Positions 35,901 through 45,250 of a stretch of 64,000 nucleotides of DNA are shown piece by piece. The stretch spans positions 132,716 through 196,715 of the forward strand of contig QLIY01000195.1 in NCBI GenBank assembly GCA_003260075.1, read 5' to 3'. A program made the translations under genes and the position numbers. Position 1 is the stretch's first letter, and every line of letters starts with the position of its first letter. Origin of the DNA: Phallusia mammillata (taxonomy: Eukaryota > Chordata > Ascidiacea > Phlebobranchia > Ascidiidae). The notes beneath the pieces are model-generated. The model was not told the origin of the DNA, did not search any database, and worked only from the letters and a program-made list of their open reading frames with translations.

Positions 35901-37902
35901 ACATCCATTTTCAGAGTTCGAAATCAGCGCCGACATAATTCCAATGTATTCATTTCCAATTGTTTGCAAGTGAAAACTGCCATAATGCCATAATGTGCTG
36001 CGCCCCCCTTGCGAACCCTTCACGCCCCCCAGTTTAAGAACCCCTGCTTTACAATGAAGTAAATGTTTGGTGTTTAGAAAATGTGTACAATGTCGGAACA
36101 GTATGCTGCATGCAATTCAATTTACCTGTGAACTGATCATTGAAGTACCCACCCCCAAATTAGTACATCGGAAAAAATAACATGCTTTCTGAGTTCTAAC
36201 CTTGAACAAAAACTATTGAACAACCCTGGGTGCATCTCCAATGTGTTGTTATGTTTGGGCTTTTACCATGGAAGAAGGAATACTGCCACCCTAGTCGAAA
36301 CACGAAACTTATCTGCAAAACAGTACATAAGTCCAACTGTCTCAATGTCTGATATTTACACACTTATACAGTGTTAAGCTTACATAACTGTGTCTCTTTT
36401 CAATTAGAGTTACATTAAAGGACAGTTACAAAAATTCTGTAGGCCTACTGCAAGTCTTTTGTTTTTTTGGAGGACATGTCCTATTTTTAATTAAAATTTA
36501 CTTGTATTACATCAACGCTAGACTATGTCCGACTTTTTGCATGTTATATTTTTGCTCAATATATATTTACATAAGTATGAATGGTTGAACATCCCCATTT
36601 CAATTTAGCTTAGAAGTGATATAGTTTGGTGAAACAAAATGTCAGTTTTGTGACGTAACAGATGCGTTCAGTGTGAGATACGATAGTTGTATACTTCCAT
36701 TTGGAACTTCCCACGTATGTTTGGAAAAACTTGGTTCGCAAACTTAAATTTAACTTTTTTTGTCAATATTCCATTTTCAACTAACGCGTCTTGTACTATA
36801 TCTATGCCATGATAAAAATTATGATGTAGCTTCAGTTGCGCAACTTTTCGTCTCGAAAATCAGTTGCAACTTTTTATTCTTACATTAGCACAGTGGTTCT
36901 TAACGTTTTTATCACGGCCAAACCCCAACGATATTCTTCAGCCTTTGGTCGAACCCCAACAAGTTGAATCCTGGATTTTTAAACCATTTTGTTTTGTGTG
37001 TCACAATTAGCTTTTGACCAAACATTGTGGCAACAATCACTTTTTGTCATTTTGTTAAATTCTGACATAATAATACAAGCAACTTGTTTCAGGATTGCTT
37101 TAATCCGCGCAGTTTTTAGTTTTTATCGAAATGAAGCATTGTTATTTTTAGCAACTGTGCACTAACATGACAAAAGTGAAGTAATAAGTTTTGGTGCCAA
37201 CAAAATTTCGTTGTTATGCTGCTTGTGAACAACGCTCACAATGCTTATTGTTACGTCACAAAAATAGAAGACAAAACCTTAGTGTAACCTTCCAGTGTTT
37301 TGATATTTAGCAAATAATTTTTTTTAGCGACCACAGAACCCTAAAGTTTGACTAAAACGAGTATTTGTATTGTACTCCCAAAAACCTCCGAATGATCGTC
37401 GAACCCCTGGTTGTGCGTTGTCGCACCCCTGGGGTTCGATCGGACCCCGGTTAAGAACCACTGCATTAGCACTAAAGCGTCTGAAGTTTTGCTGAGTTGA
37501 GCTTTGTATTACGTCATAATGGATTTACACACTGTATTTACGTTGCGTAATTGGTAAATGTTCACGAAGTAGCCAAAATCATACCAACAGCTTAGATTGA
37601 ATTGGCCAACTTAATCTGGATATTTCCCTGTTCATTTATTGATTACACTACAAAGACTACACTAAATAAATACGTTTTAAATCTCCATTACTTTTACTTT
37701 CCTGGTGCTTGCAGTTACTAAAGTTTAAGTTCATGCAATGGCTAATTGTAAATTTGTTTACCTCCGGTATGAGATCGTCGTAGTTTTTGGTTGGATGCCA
37801 AGAAACCGTTCCTCCACGAAAGTGTTTCCCTTTGCTCAGAGTTATGCAGAAGGTCAAAACAAGTAAAACATAACGCAACAACAAACAACGAAATCCGATC
37901 AT
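21407..37902 (-). CDS. Adhesion G-protein-coupled receptor with RGGT module, three EGF repeats, HRM, GAIN/GPS and 7TM
   Basis: About 1,111 residues. Exons: 37902-37762, 34445-34417 (or to 34406), 34116-33973, 33830-33713, 33313-33148, 32552-32276, 32200-32166, 32003-31896, 31329-31216, 30772-30653, 29893-29789, 29399-29272, 28933-28787, 28433-28200, 26118-25836, 25740-25649, 25183-25046, 24692-24580, 24171-23964, 23446-23326, 22951-22794, 22369-22205, 21598-21407. Phases agree except for the end of exon 2, which needs a weak GTTGTG donor. Order: signal peptide (1-22), [11 protein letters not shown] module to about 300, three EGF-like repeats (303-417), a hormone-receptor-like segment (YCEEET...CP...TIRC), GAIN (496-785), GPS (CVFWDEYN...CECNHMTTF), seven helices (800-1070) and a short basic tail. 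Plasma-membrane receptor, probably autoproteolysed; ligand unknown. Subfamily not assigned. Confidence 0.9.
23760..23945. mobile_element. SINE copy in a GPCR intron
   Basis: Begins GGAACAGCCCTGAAACGTC and ends ATAGGCCTGGCGTATTATGA. It shares head and body segments with the 3684-3990 SINE. It lies between GPCR exons 23964 and 23446. Confidence 0.55.
25225..25315. repeat. Short direct duplication joined by a C-run
   Basis: About 40 bp starting CTCTCGAGGCCGCTAGG occurs twice, separated by about 11 C, with one substitution (GCATATC/GCACATC). It lies in the intron 40 bp upstream of the GPS exon acceptor. Confidence 0.8.
26262..26345. mobile_element. SINE body fragment
   Basis: GCCATATGGTGGCGAATGC...GGGCCTGGCGTACTGTGAT matches the 3' part of the 3684-3990 SINE. 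It lies in the large GAIN-domain intron. Confidence 0.55.
27459..28187. mobile_element. hAT-like element, TAGGGCAA ends
   Basis: 729 bp. Ends TAGGGCAATTATTTTTTGAC and GTCAAAAAATATTTGCCCTA; perfect 8-bp target duplication atgataac (27451-27458 and 28188-28195). TTTTGAC(C) tracts fill both sub-terminal regions. No transposase seen. It ends 13 bp from a GPCR splice donor (exon edge 28200). Confidence 0.88.
29439..29617. mobile_element. Short MITE, CAGTGGTGGGATT family
   Basis: 179 bp with ends CAGTGGTGGGATTTAGCC and TTTAATTCCACCACTG. Target duplication cttccaga / cttccagg. It ends 40 bp upstream of the acceptor of GPCR exon 29399-29272. Confidence 0.8.
29900..29939. other. 40-G run (C on the gene strand)
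   Basis: Pure G from 29900 to 29939, directly upstream (gene strand) of the acceptor CGTATAG of exon 29893-29789. It would act as an extreme polypyrimidine tract if real. More probably it marks an assembly gap. Confidence 0.6.
30017..30193. mobile_element. Degenerate copy of the short MITE
   Basis: GGATTCAGCCGGTCATCACC and GAACCGGCTGAAAAATATGA match the CAGTGGTGGGATTCA family. Both termini are mutated. Confidence 0.55.
30653..32003 (-). other. Adhesion GPCR: three EGF-like exons
   Basis: Each exon is one EGF repeat, split in the same phase. 32003-31896 gives [13 protein letters not shown]...[12 protein letters not shown]. 31329-31216 gives [14 protein letters not shown]...[12 protein letters not shown]. 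30772-30653 gives [16 protein letters not shown]...CTCKHGF, with the DxDEC start of calcium-binding EGF repeats. Symmetrical exon phases allow repeat gain or loss. Confidence 0.85.
34862..36046. mobile_element. hAT element with nested MITE
   Basis: 1,185 bp with ends CAGGGGTTCTTAAACTTT and CAGTTTAAGAACCCCTG and the perfect 8-bp duplication ctttacaa (34854-34861 and 36047-36054). Internal GCGCCCCCC-type motifs occur near both ends. A second element (35457-35660) sits inside, and pieces such as GGGGTCACCAAACTACGGCC hint at a further older insertion. No transposase reading frame remains. Confidence 0.85.
35457..35660. mobile_element. hAT-type MITE nested in a larger element
   Basis: 204 bp with ends CAGTAGTTCTCTAACTGTGC and GTTTGAAAACCACTG. 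8-bp duplication ccttattg / ctttattg. Both halves carry a GTGCGTCGC(A/G) motif. Confidence 0.82.
36891..37463. mobile_element. hAT-type element
   Basis: 573 bp with ends CAGTGGTTCTTAACG and GGTTAAGAACCACTG. Perfect 8-bp duplication cattag 'ca' (cattagca) at 36883-36890 and 37464-37471. It lies in GPCR intron 1. Confidence 0.88.
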
Positions 37903-38349
37903 GCTGAATAACTAAACGGTATCAGCACAAATCGATTTGCTATTTTCTGGAAAAGTAACTACCGCATATTAAAATACCGCACATCCATTGGGCAATATAC
38001 CACGTTCTGCGTTTTGTACAGTTTGACTTAGCACGACAATTTATGCTGTATCAAGACTGTCGCCTAATTTTTTTTCACTTTTCCGCTACAGTTTTGGCTT
38101 CGCTAATAATTCACAGCCGTAACGTGACAAATTTAAGCAGACCTTTTTAACGCGTTATTTTGCTAATGAAATGACTGCCAAAGCTGCCAACTCTTCATTC
38201 ATCTGTCTTTGCATGCGCACTGTAGATCGATATTTTGATGATTAACTGTACTTCACAGGTAAAAGAAGTCTAAGATGGACAGATATAACTATATTTGAAC
38301 TCTTTCAAGGCACGTATTTCCGCATCAACTACAGACCTCTTGTCACAGG
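37903..38349. promoter_or_regulatory. Candidate divergent promoter region
   Basis: About 450 bp lies between the GPCR start codon (minus, 37902) and a candidate plus-strand first exon (ATG 38350). No TATA box is obvious at either side. Assigned from gene layout only. Confidence 0.35.
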
Positions 38350-39589
38350 ATGAAAGGAAACGTCGATCAAAAGCAATTATCACGGATTAAGAGAACGAAA
38401 GTAAGTGCACGAAAAGGAGAAAATAGTTTTGCAGGTCATTTGTATAATCATATCGACAAAATCCATCTTTTTGTGTAATTGTTTAATAGCGGTTTTATTT
38501 TAAATTCTTAAAATGTGAACGCCATTACACTATATATAAGTTTGGCATATGGATCTATATCGGAATAGGCAATGATGTGGGCCGGTTGTGAGTGAAAACG
38601 TGCAGTAAATATATATATAATTAGGACCGAGACTTAATTGCTCGGTTTAATCATAAGTATTAAGCTTAGATATTTTAGTGTACATTGACATTTTGAATAG
38701 GGAAATGCTACAAACAAACCATATGTATGAATACACTGTTGCTGCCAGGCATAACGTATTAACAGAATTGGGGGGGGGGGTTGAATAGGGAAATGCTACA
38801 AAAAAACCATATGTATAGCCAAGAGTATGCCGATACTCGCTAAATTTCACGCTACACCATACTGTGCTTGCATTACAACAGGGGGGGGGGTAAACCATAT
38901 GTATAGCCAAGAGTATGCCAATACTCGCTAAATTTCACGCTACACCATACTGTGCTTGCATTACAACACCATAATACCGTTGCGGAATGACAAATGTTTT
39001 TTGTGGGTTTCTTGAATTGTTTCCATATTTACATTAAATCACAAAAACGTTTGGTTTTTGTCATGTCAAAATAATAGCGGTTAGCGGCACTGCAGACAAC
39101 GTCATGATAAAAATTGTGACAGAGTGCCAACTTAACACTAGTTTGTTATACTTTACGTGGATTTCGTGGTACAAAAACAGTCAGAGAAACACTGCAAAAA
39201 CGAAAAACAACAACAACAAAAGTAAAACGAATGCCAATTATAAAACATACACGCAAACTGCATTCGCTCTACAAAATCGTGCAAGTCTTAGATTTCTTTA
39301 CCGAAGCCGGGACCGAATCTTCCCTTCTTTCCATCCACACTTGTTGCTTCATACGTCGGTAGCAAAACTGCACTACGTCGTTTTGTAGTCCAACGTCCAG
39401 GACGGATTCCTTGTCGGTGGCTTCCAGATATTTGATAACCAGTTCCTCTAACGCCTCCTCGTCAAATTCAACTGGAGAAGTTTGCGTTCGTCCATCATGT
39501 GAATCTGGCGTGTCTTCGATGTTTCGCCTAAAAAAGAAAATGAAATAAATCAAAAAGTTTTTGTCACAAAATGCAAATCCAGTCCATAT

Positions 39590-39628
<39 letters not shown>

Positions 39629-42600
39629 TCGGCTTTTGCCACTTTGCAAACGTTTCGTACTCAAAATGCCGATTTTATTTTGGTTTTGCAGCTGTTTTTG
39701 CTGCTACGGTATCTTGAAACGCAAGTTCGTAACTGGATTATATTTTAAAGTTACACGTTGTGTTGTATTTTGCTTCCACTACACAACAAAGGTCAATACA
39801 ACACTGCGTACCTCAGTTCAGCTATTTCCTTCTTAAGGCGAGCGATAAGTAGGTCAGAGTCTGCCGACTGATTCGATATCACCTTGTTGTGGATGGAGGC
39901 AACACGTTGAGCAAACCGGCACGTAGAAATGGTCTCGTCCAAGTTAGGCAGCTCGTCACTCACTGTCGCCACCATGCGGGTTACAGAATTCCCGCCGAGA
40001 CTATCGCTCAGCACCAAAGTTATGAGGCTACTGCGAAAGGGAACGTGTTGGTTTCGAAGGCGCGAGTTAGTGGCCAACTGCCGGTGACTTAGAGCTTCGA
40101 TAACACGTTGCAGGTGATGCAAAGACAGATTGATGTTACGGGTTTCTTTTAAAAGTGTTTTGTTGACTTTACCCCACTTACTCACTCGCTCAGAACCCGA
40201 TAAATCAACAAGGTTTATCTTAGACCGGATGATGGTGGCATCGGCGCGTCGTTTATATGCTACATGTATTGTGAAAATGCAGTGGGAACGAGACGAAGCC
40301 TCATTCATGTGAGTCTCTGCGACCTTTCGAGCCCCATTGCCGATTTGCAGCAGCTCGGTCGCGTGCTCAATCGTGTTTGCCAAATGCAAAGACAGATTCT
40401 TTAAGTGAAGCTTCTGTCGTGCATCTGTCATAGCCACGACGCGCGTCAAGTCTCTGAGATGTCGAATGCCGTCGCGTCCGCGTTTTCCACTGAGAAGGTC
40501 AAATCCCTCGTTATTGTAGATCTCCAGATAAGATATTTCCACAGTTCTTTGTCCCTCCTGGAGCTCAAGGAAGGAAAACACGTGATCCAAGGTACGAAGA
40601 ATGAGACCACAGGACGGAGGTAGAACTAATTCCGGTTCAGGTGTTTCTACTACCTCTTCTTGTTTTTCTTCTAACTCTTCAGAATCGTCCATGTCTTCGA
40701 CTTCTGCAGGGGCAGCCTCAATAGTAAGTTTAGTTTTCTTTAGTTTTTCGACTTCTCGTCTTCTTGCCTTTCTTTTTTCCTCCGCCATGTTTTCCAGGAT
40801 CAACTCCAGGTTCATGTCAGGAGGACCTAAGATAGTATGGGTTTTTCCCGTTGCCGTCTGCCCGTAAGCGAATACTGTACCATTGAAACCTTCCAAAGCT
40901 TGTTCCACTACCGGTTTGGCCACCTCATCGTACACTTCCGCCTGCTCTACAGGCTGATCAAAAATGTGATCAAATGCAAATTTATAGCTTGGTATCTGCG
41001 AGTGACGCTCTACAAAGTCATCCGGTGCCTCAAACTTAATTGTCGAGACTTTTCCTGAACGTTTTGCTTGTCTAAAATGTCCACCTTCGTCTATCTCGTA
41101 TTCAACAGCATCAGGTGCGGTATTTGGTTTCACACGAAGAAAAACTTTGATTACTTCACTGTTTGGCAGATGTGGATCTTTGCTTCTTTGCATAATTTTG
41201 TTCTTAACAGTGCAGCAATAATGCCATGTCAATTTAAAACTGCTTGTCTCACTACAAACATACCTTATTGATCAAGTTTTTCGTTTTGAAGCGGAACTAC
41301 CGAATGATGTACAATACATGCTTGTACAATAAATTTTAGTATGCGTTTCAGTGAAAAGTGGATTGGGACTTTTTTACCCGACCATGACCGTTACCAAAAA
41401 CTTTTTGGCAGCCAGCGGTTTGTATTTTAGATTCCAAACAGTCAATTCAAAACAACTGAATCTAGTAGCCATGACTATACCTGGTTAATATTTTCCTTGT
41501 CATTGACACAAGTGAGTTTACATACACACTGCGCGAAACCTAATTGACTTATGCCCTTAAAGTTCCAACCACGGTGCTCTTCAATGCTTGTGACGCTTTT
41601 AGCAAACTCACTGTGGTTGAACTGCACACCACATACGCGTTGCGCAAGGATCACTTCAAGTATTTTATAGAATGATTTAGTTTTGCTCTAAATCATTCAA
41701 AACTAAGTTTTGATCATCTTGTGTTGTAAGCTGATATAAACCACGTGTTTTACGCTGTTAAAATCCAATATATCTTATGCTAGTTTTTATTTGCTGATTA
41801 CTTAATGCAACATAGGTACAATACTATTGCTGCCTCTTTACTCTGTAAACAACGTTGTTGCACAATAGCTTTCAGGTGATTTTTCATGCTATGACTACGG
41901 AATAACAGACTCGAACAAATTGTTGTTTCGACAGACTGTTTGTAGCTGTACTACAAGTCAGAACGAGAGTATAGCATTACGCGACAAAACAATTGTCTAC
42001 TTATTTTGGGATAACAATACACACCCAGCCGGGGCGACTTACAGCAATACAACACCTGATTGGGCCTAACGTTTTAAACACGGACCTTCTAGTTTGCCCA
42101 TAAGTACGGTGCCAAACTATTATACCTTACCAGTGCTGCTATTTGTTGAGTGGCCATAAACGCAACCACTTTCACTTTGTTTGTATTACCTTTGCCTCAA
42201 CGTTGTTGGCCAACTTTTATTGACCAGTGACAGTGCTAAAATAATATCGTGTCTGTCGTCAGCGATTGTGCGTGAAGGCTGTAGTACTTCGTGGTTATGT
42301 TTTTCTTTTGAAAGAACTCGGCCCGAAAGCAGCTCGATTTCTTTCACAAAGCATCGCCAGGAAAGGTCACCTTTTACAGGCCATTTTGTTTATGTTAGTA
42401 AATTGTGCCTTTTATTAGTAAACATTGATTATAAAACTACATTATAGTTTGACCTTGCACTTCATTAGTTGGTTTTTGTTGAAGGTTCTAAGACCTAATT
42501 TACACAGTATGTCTCTTATGGTGCTGCACCGAATCGGCTTGATTTGTGTTCATCCGAAAACTAACAGTCGGGAGCTATAGTATAAATTCGGCCGAATCAA

Positions 42601-43222
42601 CCGAATCATTTATGACGTCAGGCGAAGTCGGGGGGGGGGGCTACGCGTTTCACATATCAGCATAAGTTTTACTATCAAGCAAACACAACAGAATCGTTGA
42701 GCTTCATCAATTTTAGTTCCGTGGCTTTAAATAAAGGATGTCTTGGCCATGGTTGCCAATTGTTTACTGACTTTTTATGGTCCTTAAGCGGAAAATACAC
42801 GTTTTACGCTTTAATTTGTGTTCGAATCGAAACAAATTATTCGGCAAAAGCCTATTTTTTTAAAACTGGCCGATCCGGCCGAATAAATTCGACAAACTGA
42901 ATATCCGGTATATCACTAATCTGTGAGTTGATCAAGCGCGCAAGGCTATTTGACGATAGCTGCTTGTCATTTCTTTTGCATTTTTTCTTGGCTCTGGCGC
43001 TGCCTTGCGGATATTTTGACCTTAGTTGTTTGTCTACTGGTGGCGCTGTGGGGATTGTTTTCCATAATATTTGGTTGCTCGTCTTTGATAGTCATTCACA
43101 AACGGCACGTCTGCAATACAGGGGAGGAATTTGCAAGTTACTTGCAGTTGCCAAATCGCGCAAAGAATGTAAGCAATCCCAGTATTAAATCAGTGAAAAA
43201 TGAAACACTTGCGGTCTCTTAA
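38350..43222 (+). CDS. Possible small membrane protein gene enclosing the kinesin gene
   Basis: Three phase-compatible segments: 38350-38400 (MKGNVDQKQLSRIKRTK, then a consensus GTAAGT donor), 42361-42397 (after CGCCAG; ERSPFTGHFVYV), and 42945-43222 (after GCAAG; stop 43220-43222). Product about 121 residues: a short basic N-terminus, then a strongly hydrophobic stretch (LADILTLVVCLLVALWGLFS and flanks) and a polar tail. The last segment contains no Met, so it must be spliced to something upstream, which supports a multi-exon model. No family recognised. The minus-strand kinesin gene would lie entirely in intron 1. Confidence 0.35.
38402..39268. other. Non-coding, with G-run duplications
   Basis: A segment TTGAATAGGGAAATGCTACA and its continuation (CCATATGTATAGCCAAGAG) is present two to three times (about 38693-38970). 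The copies are separated by two runs of about 10 G (38771-38781 and 38881-38890). No exon is recognised downstream of the kinesin stop. Confidence 0.6.
39269..41193 (-). CDS. Kinesin motor protein, KIF6-like, short form
   Basis: Exons 41193-39812 and 39527-39269, phase-compatible, 546 residues. Microtubule motor, probably ciliary/axonemal by family. N-terminal motor about residues 14-440: P-loop GQTATGKT (111-118), switch I NEASSRSH (297-304), switch II DLSGSE (330-335; DLAGSE is usual). LDETISTCRFAQRVA and NLSLHHLQRVIEALS match the KIF6 pattern. A charged insertion of about 70 residues (124-195) replaces the normal short loop 5. A brief coiled-coil start (RLKKEIAELR) and an acidic exon follow, ending KKSKTCTIL. 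Human KIF6 is about 814 residues, so the tail is missing or spliced elsewhere (a GTAAAG donor-like site lies in the last exon). An upstream in-frame codon at 41232 also exists. The intron holds a 37-G run (39590-39626). Confidence 0.88.
41233..42360. other. Upstream of the kinesin; nothing firm
   Basis: A plus-strand open stretch at 42181-42447 ends in the candidate exon 42361-42397. Otherwise AT-rich, with no promoter motif that I can support. Confidence 0.4.
42523..42917. mobile_element. Degenerate MITE, ACCGAATC/ATTCGGC family
   Basis: Starts near GTGCTGCACCGAATCGGC and ends near TGAATATCCGGTATATCAC, with internal GGCCGAAT repeats. Related to the elements at 53706 and 58065. It contains a 10-G join (42631-42640). 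It would lie in an intron of the candidate membrane-protein gene. Confidence 0.5.
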
Positions 43223-44504
43223 AACTACGGTCACCCAAACCAAACCTTAAAAAAAAAACCTGCATAAGTCAGTTAATTAGTAGAGAGTAGTGATTTGAAA
43301 AGAAAAACGGACCTTCCTTCAAGTTCTGACATCTCAAGAAATGTTTGAAAACTTATACGCCCGGAGTGGTGTATCACGTTTCTCGCCCATATTGTCAGAA
43401 ACTATTGACATTATGTGGAATTTAAACTATTCAGCAATGTATTCAGTTCTTGATAATGCCCTGGGTTTAAACTTCTTGAAAAAATATTGAGGAAATTACT
43501 TTACTATTCAAACCACGTGAAGTAGCGCTACTTAAACCCAGCAGTTACCGTCCATAGTTTATTTTTCAAAATCGTTTGCTGATAGTTTGAAGCGGTCCCA
43601 AATCTACCACCTGAACCGGATGAAACCCGAAACATGTCCAATTCCAATAAAAGAGTCTGAAAACGGCCCACATATGTAAAGTAAGGCTTAAGCCCGAAAC
43701 TGGCCCTGCACACAGTTAACATCACTAACAACTATTTGTATATATTTTTTGTAGCATTTTTATTTCTCGTTTTACGAAAATGCATAGTTCTAAAGCGTCA
43801 ACGAGGGGGGGGGGAGGCTTAGGCCCGAAACTGGCCCGAACCCGACTTAAGTAACACTGCTTTAGTAGCGCACTGCACACAGTTAACGTCACTAACAACT
43901 TTTTGTATATATTTTTTGTAGCGTTTTTATTTCTCGTTTTACGAAAATGCATAGTTCTAAAGCGTCAACGAAATAACATATGTTTTCATGCACTCTACAT
44001 TGCTTACACAGTTTGTTATCACACAACCGTAAATTTACCCTGCATTTAAAACGGTAACAACAGACATACACTATTTTTATATGAGTCCATAAGTTTGTTC
44101 GTTCAAGACTCGAGTTCAACAAACAGTAATGTTCTGTCGAATAAAAGCATCACACATGACAACGTTACACGTACATATTGTATAGTTCACAAATATATAA
44201 CCGTCTGTTTAGATGTTAAAGTATATGCAAAAACTCAAGTGCAAAGAGGCTTTTGCTTACAGCTCGATAAGCGACGGTAGAGCTACTAACATAAGAACCC
44301 AAAACAGATAACAACCGATAGGTGGCGTAAAGAGCACAGCTATTTTCATTCAAAGTTGACTTGAGAATGGAATATGGTTATAAGAACAAAATGTAACGTT
44401 AGGAACTAAGTTTATAGGTTGGTTTTATTGTAGTCATCATTTTAAACCTCACACCAACCCTAATAGCCTTAATTGTCGTGATTTACACAGAATTTTTATT
44501 TTTT
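43223..44504. other. Non-coding with one G-run duplication
   Basis: 43683-43803 recurs at 43815-43972 around G10 (43805-43814). The second copy carries an extra segment of about 38 bp. The element contains CACACAGTTAACRTCACTAAC and GTATATATTTTTTGTAGC. No exon recognised. Confidence 0.55.
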
Positions 44505-44690
44505 TATTTTTTATTTTTTTTACGCGGTTCGAACCCAGGACACTCCCGGGGACGAATCCCGATCAGGTTTTTTTTGTCTGTATATGGGTCAGGCGCGCCA
44601 GACCGTTTGGCCAAGTTCCTGCCTGTCTGGATATGGGTCAGGCGCACCGGACCATTCGGCCAAGTTGCTTTTAAATATTTAAAAATGCTT
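44505..44690 (-). mobile_element. SINE-like element from a class II (Leu/Ser-type) tRNA
   Basis: On the minus strand two A-box-like units occur in tandem: CTTGGCCGAATGGTCCGGTG and CTTGGCCAAACGGTCTGGCG, each followed by GCGCCTGACCCATAT. A B box then follows (GGGTTCGAACC, near 44524-44534) and an A/T-rich tail (TAAAAAAAATAAAAAATAAA). The tail and the duplicated A-box unit argue against a functional tRNA gene. Confidence 0.6.
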
Positions 44691-45250
44691 TTTGCGCCAT
44701 CCATCCGCATCTACCGACTTAGTTTAATTTAAGTGGGTTCTTATGTCAGAAAAACTTCCTTAAAGTTGCTGGCCATGTTAGATGCGTTTGCACAGAATGT
44801 GGTTCGTTCACGATGAGGTAACATTTTGTATCAATTTAAAATATTGTTTGTTTCACCATGCATTAACACTGAACACAGTGGGTTGAATCATTGTGTTATA
44901 TTGTGGGTCGAATTACAGTAATAAGGTAACCGTGAAATCATGTGTTTTGCTAAGAATTCATAGGCATTAGGTGTGTTGTTTCTGAATCCTTTTTGTGTGC
45001 CGTATAATCGCTAAACCGTAAAAGCGCGTATGTCCAACGTGTATTTTGACTGTGGTTTGTTCAAGCGACCATTTCATGATCATTATGCACCATTTTGTTT
45101 GTTGAGAAAAATTCGAAAGTTAGGTAAAAGTTAATGAAGCAGGCAAGAAACGTTTTTAGCAGTTGGTGACATTTTCACCGCAGAGTTTACAGTTAAACTT
45201 CGTTGCTGCAAAAGTAGGCCTATTGCTTCGTAAAGCAACGCTCTTTATCC
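44691..45250. other. Intergenic, 3' of the fucosyltransferase
   Basis: No exon or repeat recognised. It would contain the minus-strand 3' UTR. Confidence 0.4.

Larger units (their letters stand above)
33148..37902 (-). other. Adhesion GPCR: RGGT-type N-terminal module, first part
   Basis: Exons 1-5 encode the signal peptide and [11 protein letters not shown], then [29 protein letters not shown] and FIPLQFFI. Together with the next exons ([21 protein letters not shown]) this matches the motif order I recall from secreted or receptor ectodomains of several invertebrates. Compared with those, the stretch right after RGGTxxW is short. The first intron is 3.3 kb and carries three hAT-type elements. 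Confidence 0.6.

Noticed and set aside
40601..40867. Ser-rich plus-strand ORF
   Set aside because: Antisense of the charged loop-5 insertion of the kinesin motor.
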